The notes: a model not told the origin generated them from the sequence alone. 64,000 nt of DNA from CAVPXC01 sp963709505 (GCA_963709505.1 CAVPXC010000014.1:12116-76115), one strand, 5' to 3'. Positions 33,943 to 43,150 are shown, counted from the stretch's first letter. Program-made: numbers and translations.

Positions 33943-34037
33943 ATCAGAACATACCTCGTACTGTATTTGCATCCCCCAGCAGATCGAAGGATAGCATCAC
34001 GTCGGTCGGTAGATGGTGTACCGGTCTAACATCCCAC

Positions 34038-35249
34038 TCAACGCAGCAGATTTTCCAAGGCCATCTGGTTATCGGGGTAGGCGCGCAGCACGTCGAGAAG
34101 CACCCCCAGCGCATCGGCCTCATCCATGCGTGAGAATACACGGCGCACCTGGGTCATCAGCTCCAGCGTGGTCTCGTCGATCAGGCGCGCCTCCTGGCGG
34201 GTGCTCGACCGGTTGATGTTGATCGCAGGAAACAGCCCAAGCTGCGCCAGCTTGCGGTCCAGGTGCACCTCCATGTTGCCGGTGCCCTTGAACTCCTCGT
34301 AAACAACCTGGTCGAGCCGGCTGTTGGTGTCAATCAGGCAGGTTGCGATCAGCGTCAGGCTGCCGCCATCCTCAATCGCGCGTGCTGCACCGAAGACCTG
34401 GCGCAGCGGCGTCAACGCGGAAGCATCCATGCCGCCGGACAACGTCCGGCCGCCGCCCGGAGCGGCCAGGTTCTGCACGCGCGCCAGGCGGGTCAGGCTG
34501 TCCAGCAGCACGACCACATGCCGGCCTTCCTCGGTCAAGCGCCGCGCGTGTGCCAGCGCCAGGTTGACCACGGCAGCTTGCTCGCGGCTGGGCGCGTCGA
34601 GGTCGGCCACGAGCACCAGGCCGTCGATCGCTCGGCGCAGGGCGGTGGCTTCTTCGGGCCGCTCACCCACCAGTAGGACCAGCAGTTCCAGCTCCGGGTC
34701 GGCTGACACGGCCTCGGCGATCTGAGTCAGCACGGTGGTCTTGCCAGCCTGCGGCGGCGCCACGATCAGGCCGCGCTGGCCGCGACCGATGGGCGCGACC
34801 AGATCGAGCACTCGACCGGTCAGGGCGCGTGGGTGATGGCCCAGGACGATCTGTCGATCCGGGTGGATCGGCGTGAGCTGTTTAAAGTCGGGCCGTGCGG
34901 GAAGGTCCTGGATGCCGTGGCCATTGACCCGCCACACCGAGTGGGTGACCGGCCCGTAGTCGTCCTCTGTTGCGAGAACGTCGACCCAATCGCCCAGACG
35001 CAGGCCCAAACGCCGCACCAGGGCCGCCGGAACGAAGGGCGCGCCAGCATGAGGAACGGCATCCGGCATCAAAGTGCCTTGGCCTTGCTTGTCTACGTCG
35101 AGAAAGCCGCCGGTCAGGTAAAGCCCGCGGTCGGGCCGGGGTGGCTCCGGCGCCGGGCCAGCCTGCCAGCGGTGTGCTAGTCGGGCATCGTGCCGCCAGC
35201 CTGAGATGTCATGTTCGCTTGTCGGTGCTCCGGGTTTGTGCGTGGGCAA
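34038..35249 (-). CDS. rho: Transcription termination factor Rho
   Basis: Hexameric RNA-dependent ATPase that releases RNA polymerase. Seen: RNA-binding start (GLYLTGGFLDVDKQGQGTL), Walker A GLIVAPPQAGKTTVLTQIA, LLVGERPEEATALRR, Walker B VVVLLDSLTRLAR, SGGMDASAL (Q-loop region) and LDRKLAQLGLFPAININRSSTR. 403 residues, complete. The start is TTG at 35249 with GGAGG about 10 bases upstream. No ATG precedes it in frame. Confidence 0.93.
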   Translation of the reverse strand: MPTHKPGAPTSEHDISGWRHDARLAHRWQAGPAPEPPRPDRGLYLTGGFLDVDKQGQGTLMPDAVPHAGAPFVPAALVRRLGLRLGDWVDVLATEDDYGPVTHSVWRVNGHGIQDLPARPDFKQLTPIHPDRQIVLGHHPRALTGRVLDLVAPIGRGQRGLIVAPPQAGKTTVLTQIAEAVSADPELELLVLLVGERPEEATALRRAIDGLVLVADLDAPSREQAAVVNLALAHARRLTEEGRHVVVLLDSLTRLARVQNLAAPGGGRTLSGGMDASALTPLRQVFGAARAIEDGGSLTLIATCLIDTNSRLDQVVYEEFKGTGNMEVHLDRKLAQLGLFPAININRSSTRQEARLIDETTLELMTQVRRVFSRMDEADALGVLLDVLRAYPDNQMALENLLR

Positions 35250-35315
35250 CGTGTGCTATCCTCCGGTGAGACATTATACCATAAGAACCCTTTCTGTTGA
35301 AGTTCAACAAGCAAT

Positions 35316-35396
35316 TGGGTGTATTTCAAGTTGGGGGCAGACCCTTCGGGTTTTCCGCAAACCCGAAGGGTCTGCCCCCAACTTGAAATACACCCA
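35316..35396. repeat. Second copy (81 bp) of the 31.4-kb palindrome
   Basis: TGGGTGTATTTCAAG and its complement close on the same TTTTCCGC loop as 31394-31486. The surrounding gap 35250-35573 also contains GTGCGGCGTGCGAAGTGCGG-type short repeats and no gene. Confidence 0.85.
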
Positions 35397-35573
35397 GGCA
35401 ACCGCAATGGATGCCGCCTGAGCGCGGTTTCACAAAGGATGCACAGAGCATTTGGTGGGGGGCGTCATTCTCGATATACTAGTAGTGCGGCGTGCGAAGT
35501 GCGGAGTGCGGAAGTCGTTGCCGCGAAGTTGCTGAAGTGGTCCCTTCGAATCTAAACCAAGGAAGGTGCATCG

Positions 35574-36782
35574 ATGAAAGTTCTGTTTCTTACTCGCGAA
35601 TTTCCTCCTTACGTCTACGGCGGCGCCGGCGTGCACGTCGAGTATTTGTCCGGAGAACTCGCTAAGCTGATGGACGTCGAGGTTCGTAGCTTTGGCGACC
35701 AGAACACCACTACTGACGGCGTGCGCATCAAGGGCTTTCCCTTTGCAACCGGCAGCTTCGCCCGCGTCGACAAGAAACTCAGCGGCGCACTGGACACCCT
35801 TGAGACGAACCTCGAATCCCTGACCGACCCGATCGATGCCAACGTCGTGCACGTGCATACCTGGTATGCGCATTTCGGGGGCATTCTGGCTAAGATCCTG
35901 TATGGCATCCCCCTCGTCCTGACGGTCCATTCTTTGGAGCCACTGCGCCCCTGGAAGCGCGAGCAGCTCGGCCGCGGCTACGATATGTCGTCGTGGATTG
36001 AGCGGACGGCGATCGAGATGGCGGACGCAGTGATCGCCGTTTCAGAAGGGACCAAGGACGATGTCCTGGCGAATTTCGACGTCGACCCGTCCAAGATCAC
36101 AGTCATCTACAACGGCATCAACGTTGACCAATACAGGCGGACCTCCGAGACCAGCGCTCTGGTCAAGTACGGCGTCGATCCCGCCAAGCCCATCGTGTTG
36201 TTTGTCGGCCGGATCACGCGCCAGAAGGGCATCATCCACCTGGTAAACGCGATCAAGTACATCCACCCCGACGTTCAGATTGTGCTTTGCGCAGGGGCGC
36301 CCGACACCAAGGAGATCGCGGCTGAGATGGAGGCAGCGGTTGAGAGCGTGCGGCAGCAAGGCTTCAACAACGTGATCTGGATCCAGGAGATGCTATCTAA
36401 GCCCGACGTGATCCAGATGTATTCGCACGCCACGGTGTTCTGCTGCCCGTCGATCTACGAGCCGTTTGGCATCATCAACCTGGAGGCCATGGCCTGTAAG
36501 ACGGCTGTGGTCGCGAGTGCAGTGGGCGGGATCAAAGAGGTCGTGGTGGAGGGCGTGACCGGCTATTTGGTGCCGGTGCAGCAGTTGAACGTGGCGCCGT
36601 TCGAGCCGGTGGATCCGGACGCCTTCTCGCGCGACCTGGCCGTGGCGATCAACAAGGTTCTGGACGATCCCAAGCTGGCCGAGTCGATGGCCGTGGCCGG
36701 CCAGAAGCGAGCGCAGGACGTGTTTAGCTGGGCGAGCATCGCGCAGCAGACGAAGGAATTGTACGAGTCGTTGGTTGGTTAG
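35574..36782 (+). CDS. glgM: Glycogen synthase / maltose-1-phosphate synthase, GT4 family
   Basis: A retaining glycosyltransferase: FLTREFPPYVYGGAGVHVEY (donor-side glycine loop), HVHTWYAHFGG, VLFVGRITRQKGI, and EPFGIINLEAMACKTAVVAS with the catalytic E-x7-E. At 402 residues it is the short actinobacterial GlgA/GlgM type that joins ADP-glucose to glucose-1-phosphate, giving maltose-1-phosphate, or to glucan. The directly downstream glgE uses maltose-1-phosphate, which favours the GlgM role. AAGGAAGG lies 8 bases upstream of the ATG. Confidence 0.85.
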   Translation: MKVLFLTREFPPYVYGGAGVHVEYLSGELAKLMDVEVRSFGDQNTTTDGVRIKGFPFATGSFARVDKKLSGALDTLETNLESLTDPIDANVVHVHTWYAHFGGILAKILYGIPLVLTVHSLEPLRPWKREQLGRGYDMSSWIERTAIEMADAVIAVSEGTKDDVLANFDVDPSKITVIYNGINVDQYRRTSETSALVKYGVDPAKPIVLFVGRITRQKGIIHLVNAIKYIHPDVQIVLCAGAPDTKEIAAEMEAAVESVRQQGFNNVIWIQEMLSKPDVIQMYSHATVFCCPSIYEPFGIINLEAMACKTAVVASAVGGIKEVVVEGVTGYLVPVQQLNVAPFEPVDPDAFSRDLAVAINKVLDDPKLAESMAVAGQKRAQDVFSWASIAQQTKELYESLVG

Positions 36783-36787
36783 TCCCA

Positions 36788-36911
36788 GATTGGACCTTTC
36801 TTCCGAGAAAGGTCCAATCTATCTTGAACGCGATTGGACCTTTCTTCCGAGAAAGGTCCAATCTACCACTTGAACTCAAGATTGGACCTTTCTTCCGAGA
36901 AAGGTCCAATC
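36788..36911. repeat. Three GATTGGACC hairpins between glgM and glgE
   Basis: Identical 32-bp palindromes at 36788-36819, 36832-36863 and 36880-36911 (arms GATTGGACCTTTCT / AGAAAGGTCCAATC, loop TCCG). They fill the whole intergenic gap. A TTG-initiated frame runs through two of them into glgE, but without a ribosome binding site. Confidence 0.85.
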
Positions 36912-36929
36912 GCAGACAGGACAACCCCC

Positions 36930-38921
36930 ATGATCCCTCAAGACTACCCCCGTGTCATTATCGAGGCGGTCCAGCCGCAGATCGACTGCGGCCGTTTCCC
37001 CATCAAACGCGTGGTGGGAGAGAAGGTCACCATCACCGCCGATATCTACAAGGAAGGCCATGACAAACTGGCGGCTGTCGTCAAGTATCGCAGGCTGGGC
37101 GAGAGCTTGTGGCAGGAAAGTCCGCTGGCCTTTTGGGACAACGACCGCTGGCGCGGTGAGTTCACGGTGACCGAGCTCGGTGGCTGGGAATACACGGTCG
37201 ATGCCTACGCTGAGCGCTATCTTTCGTGGGTCGACGAGATCACGAAGAAGAACGTGCCGGGTGCCAGCCTCACCAGCGAGCTGCTGGAAGGTCTGGTGAT
37301 TCTGAAGACGTCCGCCGCGTTGGCGCCCGATGAAGACCAGGCGCGCATGAACGGCATCATCGACGCGATAGAGGGTGTGATGGCTGCGGGCGAGCAGGCG
37401 GGTGCCATCGATCTGGGCACCGGCAGCGTGATACGCAGCCTGATGGCCAAATACCCTGATCGCTCTGAGGGCGCCGAGTTCACACCTGTTCTTCAGATCG
37501 TGGTGACGCGGCCGATCGCGCGTTTCGCCGCCTGGTACGAGTTCTTCCCCCGTTCGCAGAGCACTGTATCGGGTCGGCATGGCACATTGCAGGATAGCAT
37601 CCGCCGCCTGTCCGAGATCAAGACGATGGGCTTTGACGTCGTCTATCTCCCGCCGATCCACCCTATCGGCCATGCCTTCCGCAAGGGCAAGAACAACAGC
37701 CTGGTGGCTGAGCCGGACGATGTCGGTAGTCCCTGGGCGATCGGCAACGTACACGGCGGCCACATGGGGTTGGAACCGCTCTTGGGCACCTGGGACGATT
37801 GGGCGCAGTTCGTCGCCGCCTGTCGCGAGCTGGAGATCGAGATCGCGCTGGACTACGTGATGAACTGCTCGCCCGACCATCCTTACGTCGCCGAGCACCC
37901 TGATTGGTTCTACCACCGGCCCGATGGCTCGATCAAGTACGCCGAGAACCCACCCAAGAAATACCAGGACGTTTACCCACTCAACTTTGGCACGGCAGAT
38001 CGCGCAGGGCTGTGGCAGGAGATGCTGAAGATCTTCCTGTTCTGGGTCGACAAAGGCGTCACCACGTTTCGCGTCGACAATCCGCACACCAAACCAGTGG
38101 CGTTTTGGGAGTGGGTGATTGGCGAGGTGCACAAACGACACCCCGGTGTCATCTTCCTGGCCGAGGCTTTTACCAAGCCCAAGATGATGCGGCTGCTGGC
38201 CAAGGCCGGCTTCACCCAGTCCTACACCTATTTCACCTGGCGCAACACCAAGCCCGAGCTGACCGAATACGTCACCGAGCTGACCGCCGGCCCGATGAAG
38301 GAGTACTACACCGGCAATTTCTTCGCCAACACCCCTGATATTCTGCCCACGATCCTGCAGATCGGTGGGCGGCCGGCGTTTATCATGCGTGCGGTGCTGG
38401 CCGCGACGCTGTCCAGCGTCTATGGCATCTATAGCGGGTACGAGCTGTGCGAAAACGAGCCGATTCCGGGCAAGGAAGAATACCTGAACTCGGAGAAGTA
38501 TGAAGTCAAGCTGCGCGATTGGGATGCACCCGAAAGCATCGCACCGTTGATCACGCGCATCAACCAGATCCGTCAAGAGCATCCCGCGCTGCACGCCTAT
38601 AACGACGTTGTTTTCCTCGCGGTCGACAATCCCGACATCATCGCCTACCTCAAGATGACGGAGGACAAGTCCGACATCATCCTGTGCTTGGTCAATTTGG
38701 ACCCGTTCAACAAGCAGACCTCGTTGGTCCACGTGCCGCTGGCCGAGTTCGGCATGCGTGAAGACGAGCAGTATCAGGCGCACGATCTGCTCACCGACGA
38801 GCGCTACCTCTGGCGCGGCCCGACAGCCTACGTCGAGCTGGATCCCGCCGGCAAGATGGCGCACATCTTTAAGATTCGGCAGTGGCAGCATTACGAGGCG
38901 GGGTTTGACTATTTCGTCTGA
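36930..38921 (+). CDS. glgE: Alpha-1,4-glucan:maltose-1-phosphate maltosyltransferase
   Basis: GlgE (GH13 subfamily 3) adds maltosyl units from maltose-1-phosphate to glucan. Seen: N-terminal beta domain, then SGRHGTLQDSIRRLSEIKTM, DVVYLPPIHPIGHAFRKGKN, catalytic nucleophile Asp about 382 in TTFRVDNPHTKP, and acid/base Glu about 411 in FLAEAFTKPKMM. 663 residues, as in actinobacteria. ATG 36930 is preferred over the upstream TTG at 36834, which lies in a hairpin repeat. With pgm and glgM it forms a glucan-synthesis group. Confidence 0.93.
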   Translation: MIPQDYPRVIIEAVQPQIDCGRFPIKRVVGEKVTITADIYKEGHDKLAAVVKYRRLGESLWQESPLAFWDNDRWRGEFTVTELGGWEYTVDAYAERYLSWVDEITKKNVPGASLTSELLEGLVILKTSAALAPDEDQARMNGIIDAIEGVMAAGEQAGAIDLGTGSVIRSLMAKYPDRSEGAEFTPVLQIVVTRPIARFAAWYEFFPRSQSTVSGRHGTLQDSIRRLSEIKTMGFDVVYLPPIHPIGHAFRKGKNNSLVAEPDDVGSPWAIGNVHGGHMGLEPLLGTWDDWAQFVAACRELEIEIALDYVMNCSPDHPYVAEHPDWFYHRPDGSIKYAENPPKKYQDVYPLNFGTADRAGLWQEMLKIFLFWVDKGVTTFRVDNPHTKPVAFWEWVIGEVHKRHPGVIFLAEAFTKPKMMRLLAKAGFTQSYTYFTWRNTKPELTEYVTELTAGPMKEYYTGNFFANTPDILPTILQIGGRPAFIMRAVLAATLSSVYGIYSGYELCENEPIPGKEEYLNSEKYEVKLRDWDAPESIAPLITRINQIRQEHPALHAYNDVVFLAVDNPDIIAYLKMTEDKSDIILCLVNLDPFNKQTSLVHVPLAEFGMREDEQYQAHDLLTDERYLWRGPTAYVELDPAGKMAHIFKIRQWQHYEAGFDYFV

Positions 38922-38927
38922 GCGGAG

Positions 38928-38976
38928 ACAGGGATTGGAAATCCCTGTCTGAAGCTGAGAAGTGGCCTCAGCCACT
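38928..38976 (+). repeat. REP unit after glgE
   Basis: Hairpin ACAGGGATT-GGA-AATCCCTGT, linker CTGAAGCTGAGA, hairpin AGTGGCCTCAGCCACT. Same family as the 2.4-kb pairs. Confidence 0.85.
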
Positions 38977-38999
38977 GCAGAGCGAGCCGCATCTCTAAA

Positions 39000-39031
39000 G
39001 AAAGGACCTTTCTTCCGAGAAAGGTCCTTTC
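39000..39031. repeat. GAAAGGACC hairpin
   Basis: GAAAGGACCTTTCT-TCCG-AGAAAGGTCCTTTC, the same stem as 26366-26397. Likely serves as terminator between glgE and the facing MerR gene. Confidence 0.75.
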
Positions 39032-39070
39032 TTTGGGTTACTACGCTATGTTGTCGAAACGAGCGACCGG

Positions 39071-39845
39071 TCACAATCCGGTGAGCGTGTGGGCGGCGTA
39101 GTAGTTTATCGCCGCCTGCATGAAGTCAGCCAGGTTGGGGCCGAAGTCTTCGTAGTAGGACCGGAAGCGGTCGTCGCTCGTGTAGAGCTGGCCCAGCCCA
39201 CGATAGACCTCGGCCGAGCACGGGTAGAAGGTCTCGATCCAGGCATGATGCCGGGCGATGGTCTGCTGGACCTCAGGATCGCCCGGGTCTCGATCCATCG
39301 AGCTCAGCCATCCGGCGGGTGACTGCTTTGCCATCTTCCCCGACGGCTTGCCATTGCGCCTTCGACATCTTGCGTACCCGGCGCTCCGACTCTGCGACCA
39401 GCTTTGGGTCGTACTGCTCCTTGACCTCGCGTTTGTAGCGTTCGATCTGCTCCTGCGAGAATCCCTCGTAGAGCTCTGCATCCGTTAAAGTCATCGTATC
39501 CTCCGTCAATTTCTGAATCGTCTTGTCGACCGTCGACAGGAGCAGCGCCAGCCGTTCAGCCCGCTCGTGCAGCATCCGCCGGTGGCTCTCCAACGCCTGG
39601 ATCGGGTCGAACCCGGGATCGTCCAGGATGCGCTGGATGTCGCCCAACGGAAAATCGAGCTCACGAAAGAAGAGAATCTGCTGCAGCCGCAGTAGATCGT
39701 CCTCGCCGTACAGCCGATACCCCGCTGCGGTTCGGGAAGACGGCCGTAGGAGCTTGATCTGGTCGTAGTGGTGGAGCGTCCGGACGCTCACCCCGGCCAT
39801 AGTTGCTACGTGATGAACTGTGTAGGCTGTGTTGCGCTTCTCCAT
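39071..39845 (-). CDS. MerR-family regulator with TipA-like sensor domain
   Basis: N-terminal MerR helix-turn-helix (YTVHHVATMAGVSVRTLHHY, then AAGYRLYGEDDLLRLQQILF), a dimerisation coiled coil (HRRMLHERAERLALLLSTVD), and a C-terminal TipAS-type all-helical domain (LYEGFSQEQIERYKREVKEQ, then WIETFYPCSAEVYRGLGQLY, and NLADFMQAAINYYA) that binds peptide antibiotics in TipA. About 257 residues. A +1 frame step at GCT GAG C TCG ATG (near 39301) is needed to join the sensor domain. Its promoter is of MerR type. Confidence 0.87.
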
Positions 39846-39852
39846 GGCGACT

Positions 39853-39883
39853 AGTGTACTCTATGACGTAACGTTAAAGTCAA
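39853..39883 (-). promoter_or_regulatory. MerR-type promoter with 19-base spacer, nearly leaderless
   Basis: Read on the minus strand: TTGACT (39883-39878), 19 bases, TACACT (39858-39853). The spacer contains the dyad ACGTTACGT. The start codon is at 39845, so transcription should begin at or within a few bases of the ATG. Long spacers are the hallmark of promoters activated by MerR proteins, so autoregulation is likely. Confidence 0.6.
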
Positions 39884-39924
39884 GAGGGGAAACCTTAAAA
39901 TTATCACAAGCTTTTTACGTGTCA

Positions 39925-40045
39925 TGCTGAGACCCCGCATCCCGCGGGGCGGTATTCGCAAACGAATGACATGGTATGTCATGAGTAGACCCCGCATCCC
40001 GCGGGCGGTATTCGCAAACGAATGACATGGTATGTCATGAGGAGG
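39925..40045. repeat. Tandem ~58-bp repeat upstream of the AIR-synthase gene end
   Basis: Two copies of a unit with AGACCCCGCATCCCGCGGG, GCGGTATTCGCAAACGAATG and ACATGGTATGTCATGAG. Each unit contains the palindrome CATGACATACCATGTCATG in part. No gene is present in 39884-40061. Confidence 0.75.
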
Positions 40046-40061
40046 GCCGGCGAGGCGCCTG

Positions 40062-41084
40062 CTATGCAAATAACCGTGCGATCTCATCGACCGCAAAACG
40101 AGGAAAGACTACGTCTCTACCGCCCCGCCTGGCTTTGATCTCCCCAGCCGGTTTCGTGGCGTGTCCGATGACCTGGGCAGGAATATCGGCTCGCGCAAAG
40201 GCCGCCAACAGCTTGCCGGTCTCGGCCGGCGCCAGCGCCACCAGCAGGGCGCCCGAGGCGATGACGCCCAGCGGGTCCAGCCCGTACGCGTCGCAGAGCG
40301 CCTGGCTCTCCTGCGGTACCGGAACCGCGTCGAAATCCACCGTCATGCCGACGCCGGAGGCCTGAGCCATCTCCCAGATGCCGGTGGCCAAGCCGCCCTC
40401 GGTGGGATCGTGCATGGCATGCACCGCCACGGTGTCGACGGCCAGGTGGGCAGCCGCCACAACACTGATCCCTGGGTCGTGCAAGAAACCTTGAGCGCGC
40501 TTCAGGAGGGCAGGGTCGAAGCCGCGCGCCAGCAGCTCCTGCTCCTTCTCGCGGGCAATGATGGCCGTGCCCTCGATTGGCACACCGCGCACCAGAACCA
40601 GGACGTCGCCGGGTTGCACGCCGGAGGATCGCACCAGCCGTGCGGGCATCACCTCACCCAACATCGTGCCGGAGATGATCGGCCGGTCGATCCCGACGGT
40701 GATCTCCGTGTGCCCGCCGGCCAGGGAGACGCCGAGCGCATTGCAAGCCTCGGCCAGTTGTGCGTAGATCGCTTCGACCAGCGCGGGCGTGGAGGTCTTC
40801 TCGGGCAGCAGCACGGTTGCCAGAAACCAGCGGGGCATGCCGCCCATGACCGCGATATCGTTAGCGTTGACGTTGACCGCATACCAGCCGATTTCTTCGG
40901 TAGCGAAGGTGATCGGGTCGGTCTTGGCCACCAGGTAGGTGGCGCCAAAGTCGATCACCGCAGCGTCCTCACCCATCTGCGGGCCGACGATCAGGCGCGG
41001 ATCGTTCGGCGCAAAGCGGCGCAGTAGGCGGTCGAGCATGGGGGGCGGCAGCTTGCCGGCAGGCAGAAGATCGGATGTGCTCAT
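40062..41084 (-). CDS. AIR synthase-like / HypE-like protein
   Basis: Two-domain ATP-binding fold of the PurM-HypE-SelD-ThiL superfamily: GEDAAVIDFG near residue 40, ANDIAVMGGMPRWFLATVLL, GHTEITVGIDRPIISGTMLG, and HDPTEGGLATGIWEMA. The C-terminal P-R-x-C-A tail of true HypE is absent (it ends R-L-F-A), and no other hydrogenase maturation gene is near, so it is better called AIR synthase-related. 340 residues, ATG at 41084. Confidence 0.8.
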   Translation of the reverse strand: MSTSDLLPAGKLPPPMLDRLLRRFAPNDPRLIVGPQMGEDAAVIDFGATYLVAKTDPITFATEEIGWYAVNVNANDIAVMGGMPRWFLATVLLPEKTSTPALVEAIYAQLAEACNALGVSLAGGHTEITVGIDRPIISGTMLGEVMPARLVRSSGVQPGDVLVLVRGVPIEGTAIIAREKEQELLARGFDPALLKRAQGFLHDPGISVVAAAHLAVDTVAVHAMHDPTEGGLATGIWEMAQASGVGMTVDFDAVPVPQESQALCDAYGLDPLGVIASGALLVALAPAETGKLLAAFARADIPAQVIGHATKPAGEIKARRGGRDVVFPRFAVDEIARLFA

Positions 41085-41152
41085 CAAGTCTCGCTTTCTC
41101 ACTTTGTTTGAATGGATTATGGCATAAATCGGCCAGACCGGAAAACGGGCAG

Positions 41153-41345
41153 GTTCGCAGGTTGCAAGTTGCAGGTTGCAGGTTCCGGAAAATGTGTCGC
41201 TTGCCATCTGCAACCTGCAACTTGCCAGCGCTCTCTGCCAGGTTATAATCGATGCAAAGGCATCTGATCACCCTGTAGGGGCGTACACTTGCGGTCGCCC
41301 CTTGCGGTCGGCCCAGCGGGGAGGCGCAAGGCCGTGCCCCTACAC
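41153..41345. repeat. Two inverted-repeat elements in the 310-base gap
   Basis: 41153-41227 has repeated CAGGTTGCAAGTTGCAGG facing its complement (CTGCAACCTGCAACTTGCC). 41272-41345 has CCTGTAGGGGCG facing GCCCCTACA, a type often dispersed in environmental genomes. No gene or clear promoter seen here. Confidence 0.6.
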
Positions 41346-41394
41346 CGGATTGTTGAGCGGATACCCGCACAGCTTTTGATGGAGCATTATCAGC

Positions 41395-42288
41395 ATGTAC
41401 GAAATCATCGACCTACATTTTCAAGGCTTTCCGCACGTCATCGCCAGCTACGTGCTGCGCGGGCCGGATGGGGTGGCGCTGATCGAGACCGGCCCGGCGT
41501 CCACCTATCCAGCCCTCAAGGCCGGTCTGGCCGGCGTGGGCATCGAGTTGGCACAGGTCACCGACGTACTGGTCACGCACGTGCACCTCGACCACTCGGG
41601 CGCGGCCGGCTGCCTGGCGCGTGAAAGCGGCGCGACTGTGCACGTCCACACCGTGGGCGCGCCGCATTTGGCCGATCCGAGCAAGCTGTTGGCCTCAGCG
41701 CAGCGGATCTACGGCGACGATATGGACAAGCTGTGGGGCGAGACCGTCGCGGTGCCGGCCGGGCAGGTGCATGCACTGCAAGATGGCGACGTGATCTCGG
41801 CCGCCGGGTTGCGGCTGGTCGCGGTCGACACGCCCGGCCACGCCTATCACCATCACGCCTATCTACTGGACGGTCTGTGCTTCACCGGCGACGTGGCGGC
41901 AGTGCGTTTTCCCGGCCTGCCACACGTGCGTGTTCCCACACCGCCACCCGAGATCGCTCTCCCGGCCTGGCGGCGCAGCCTGGCACGGCTAAGGGAGCTT
42001 CGTCCCGATCGCCTGCTGCCCACCCATTTCGGCCCAGTCGAGGTGGATACGCACGCTCATTTGCAGGAAGTCGAAGACCGCCTGGCTGCCGCGGCGGCCT
42101 TCGTGCGCGCTTTTTGGCAGGAAGGGGTTTCGACGGAGACAATTATCCAGGCCTTCAAGCTCTGGATTGCCGAGCAAGCACTGGCCGATGGTGTCGATTC
42201 TGACGCTGCGGCGCGCTTCGAGGTGATCGTGCCGTCGGAGATGTGCGTGCAGGGATTGGTGCGGCACTATCAGAAGCTTGCGCGGTGA
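41395..42288 (+). CDS. Metallo-beta-lactamase fold hydrolase
   Basis: Zinc hydrolase with THVHLDHSGAAG (H-x-H-x-D-H), then DTPGHAYHHHAYLLD and a late PTHFGPVEVDTH. Glyoxalase II and many thioester or lactone hydrolases share this fold; the substrate is unknown. 297 residues, complete. Confidence 0.85.
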   Translation: MYEIIDLHFQGFPHVIASYVLRGPDGVALIETGPASTYPALKAGLAGVGIELAQVTDVLVTHVHLDHSGAAGCLARESGATVHVHTVGAPHLADPSKLLASAQRIYGDDMDKLWGETVAVPAGQVHALQDGDVISAAGLRLVAVDTPGHAYHHHAYLLDGLCFTGDVAAVRFPGLPHVRVPTPPPEIALPAWRRSLARLRELRPDRLLPTHFGPVEVDTHAHLQEVEDRLAAAAAFVRAFWQEGVSTETIIQAFKLWIAEQALADGVDSDAAARFEVIVPSEMCVQGLVRHYQKLAR

Positions 42289-42387
42289 GATTACGCGCCG
42301 GGATCACAAAACCGAGAGGACGCAGGGATTCTCTTTGCCACCAGGGCAGGCGAGGTCTCTGATCGTTGCAGATCCCGGGAGGGTGCA

Positions 42388-42879
42388 ATGTTCGTAATTG
42401 TCATGGGCGTAGCCGGCAGCGGCAAGACTACCATCGGCGAAGCGTTAGCGCGGGAATTGAGCTGTTCGTTCTACGAGGGAGATGCCTATCATTCCCAGGC
42501 CAATGTGGCAAAAATGGCTTCAGGCATCCCCCTCGATGACGACGACCGGGCAGATTGGCTGGCGGCCCTGGCCGGCGTCATCCGCGATGGCTTGGCGCGC
42601 GGCGAGAGCGGTGTGATTGCTTGCTCAGCGCTGAAGGATAAGTATCGCGCCGTGTTGCACGCAGCTGCTGCGGACCCAACGCAGGTGCGATTTGTCTACC
42701 TCAAAGGCAGTTACGAGGCTATTCTGGCACACATGCGGAGTCGCCAGGGACATTACATGAAGCCGGGCATGCTCCAGAGCCAGTTCGACGTCCTGGAGGA
42801 GCCGAGCGACACGATAAGGGTGGACATAACGCTCGAACTAGAAGAGAAAGTTCGCCAAATCAAGGAGCAACTCGTCTGA
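42388..42879 (+). CDS. gntK: Gluconokinase
   Basis: Phosphorylates D-gluconate to 6-phosphogluconate. Seen: P-loop VMGVAGSGKTTIGEALA at residues 5-21, YEGDAYHSQANVAKMASGIP, DDRADWLAAL, CSALKDKYR, and VYLKGSYEAILAHM then GHYMKPGMLQSQF. 163 residues, normal. GGAGG about 5 bases before ATG. Confidence 0.93.
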   Translation: MFVIVMGVAGSGKTTIGEALARELSCSFYEGDAYHSQANVAKMASGIPLDDDDRADWLAALAGVIRDGLARGESGVIACSALKDKYRAVLHAAAADPTQVRFVYLKGSYEAILAHMRSRQGHYMKPGMLQSQFDVLEEPSDTIRVDITLELEEKVRQIKEQLV

Positions 42880-42888
42880 AGTGGAATC

Positions 42889-42936
42889 CGGGATTGGAAA
42901 TCCCGGTCTGAAAACGAGAAGTGGCCGCAGCCACTG
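42889..42936 (+). repeat. REP unit after gntK
   Basis: Hairpin CCGGGATT-GGA-AATCCCGG, linker TCTGAAAACGAGA, hairpin AGTGGCCGCAGCCACT. It marks the left edge of the DGR region. The following 200 bases to the DGR target contain only a weak promoter (TTGTTT, 15 bases, TACAAT at 43058-43063). Confidence 0.85.
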
Positions 42937-43150
42937 GCGGAAGGGTACGGCTGTTACTTCGGACGGCCCGTGGTGCGCCGACTGAGGTGCTAGTGGATCA
43001 GCCCAGCCACCAGGATCAGGCCGAGAGTTTCAAGTGTTGTTTCATGACCTCCTATGTTACAATCGGAGACGATGCCAACATTTTATTCGTAAGCCCGAAG
43101 AAATCCCTGCAGTCGCCTCTTAGATCCTGGGCTACGCTTGGAGACTATAA

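Noticed and set aside
36876..39074. A 732-codon open frame antisense to glgE
   Set aside because: It mirrors glgE codon structure, has no recognisable motif or ribosome binding site, and arises from the GC-rich third positions of the true gene.
40062..41084. True hydrogenase maturation factor HypE
   Set aside because: The carbamoyl-accepting C-terminal cysteine tail is missing and no hyp or hydrogenase genes are nearby.
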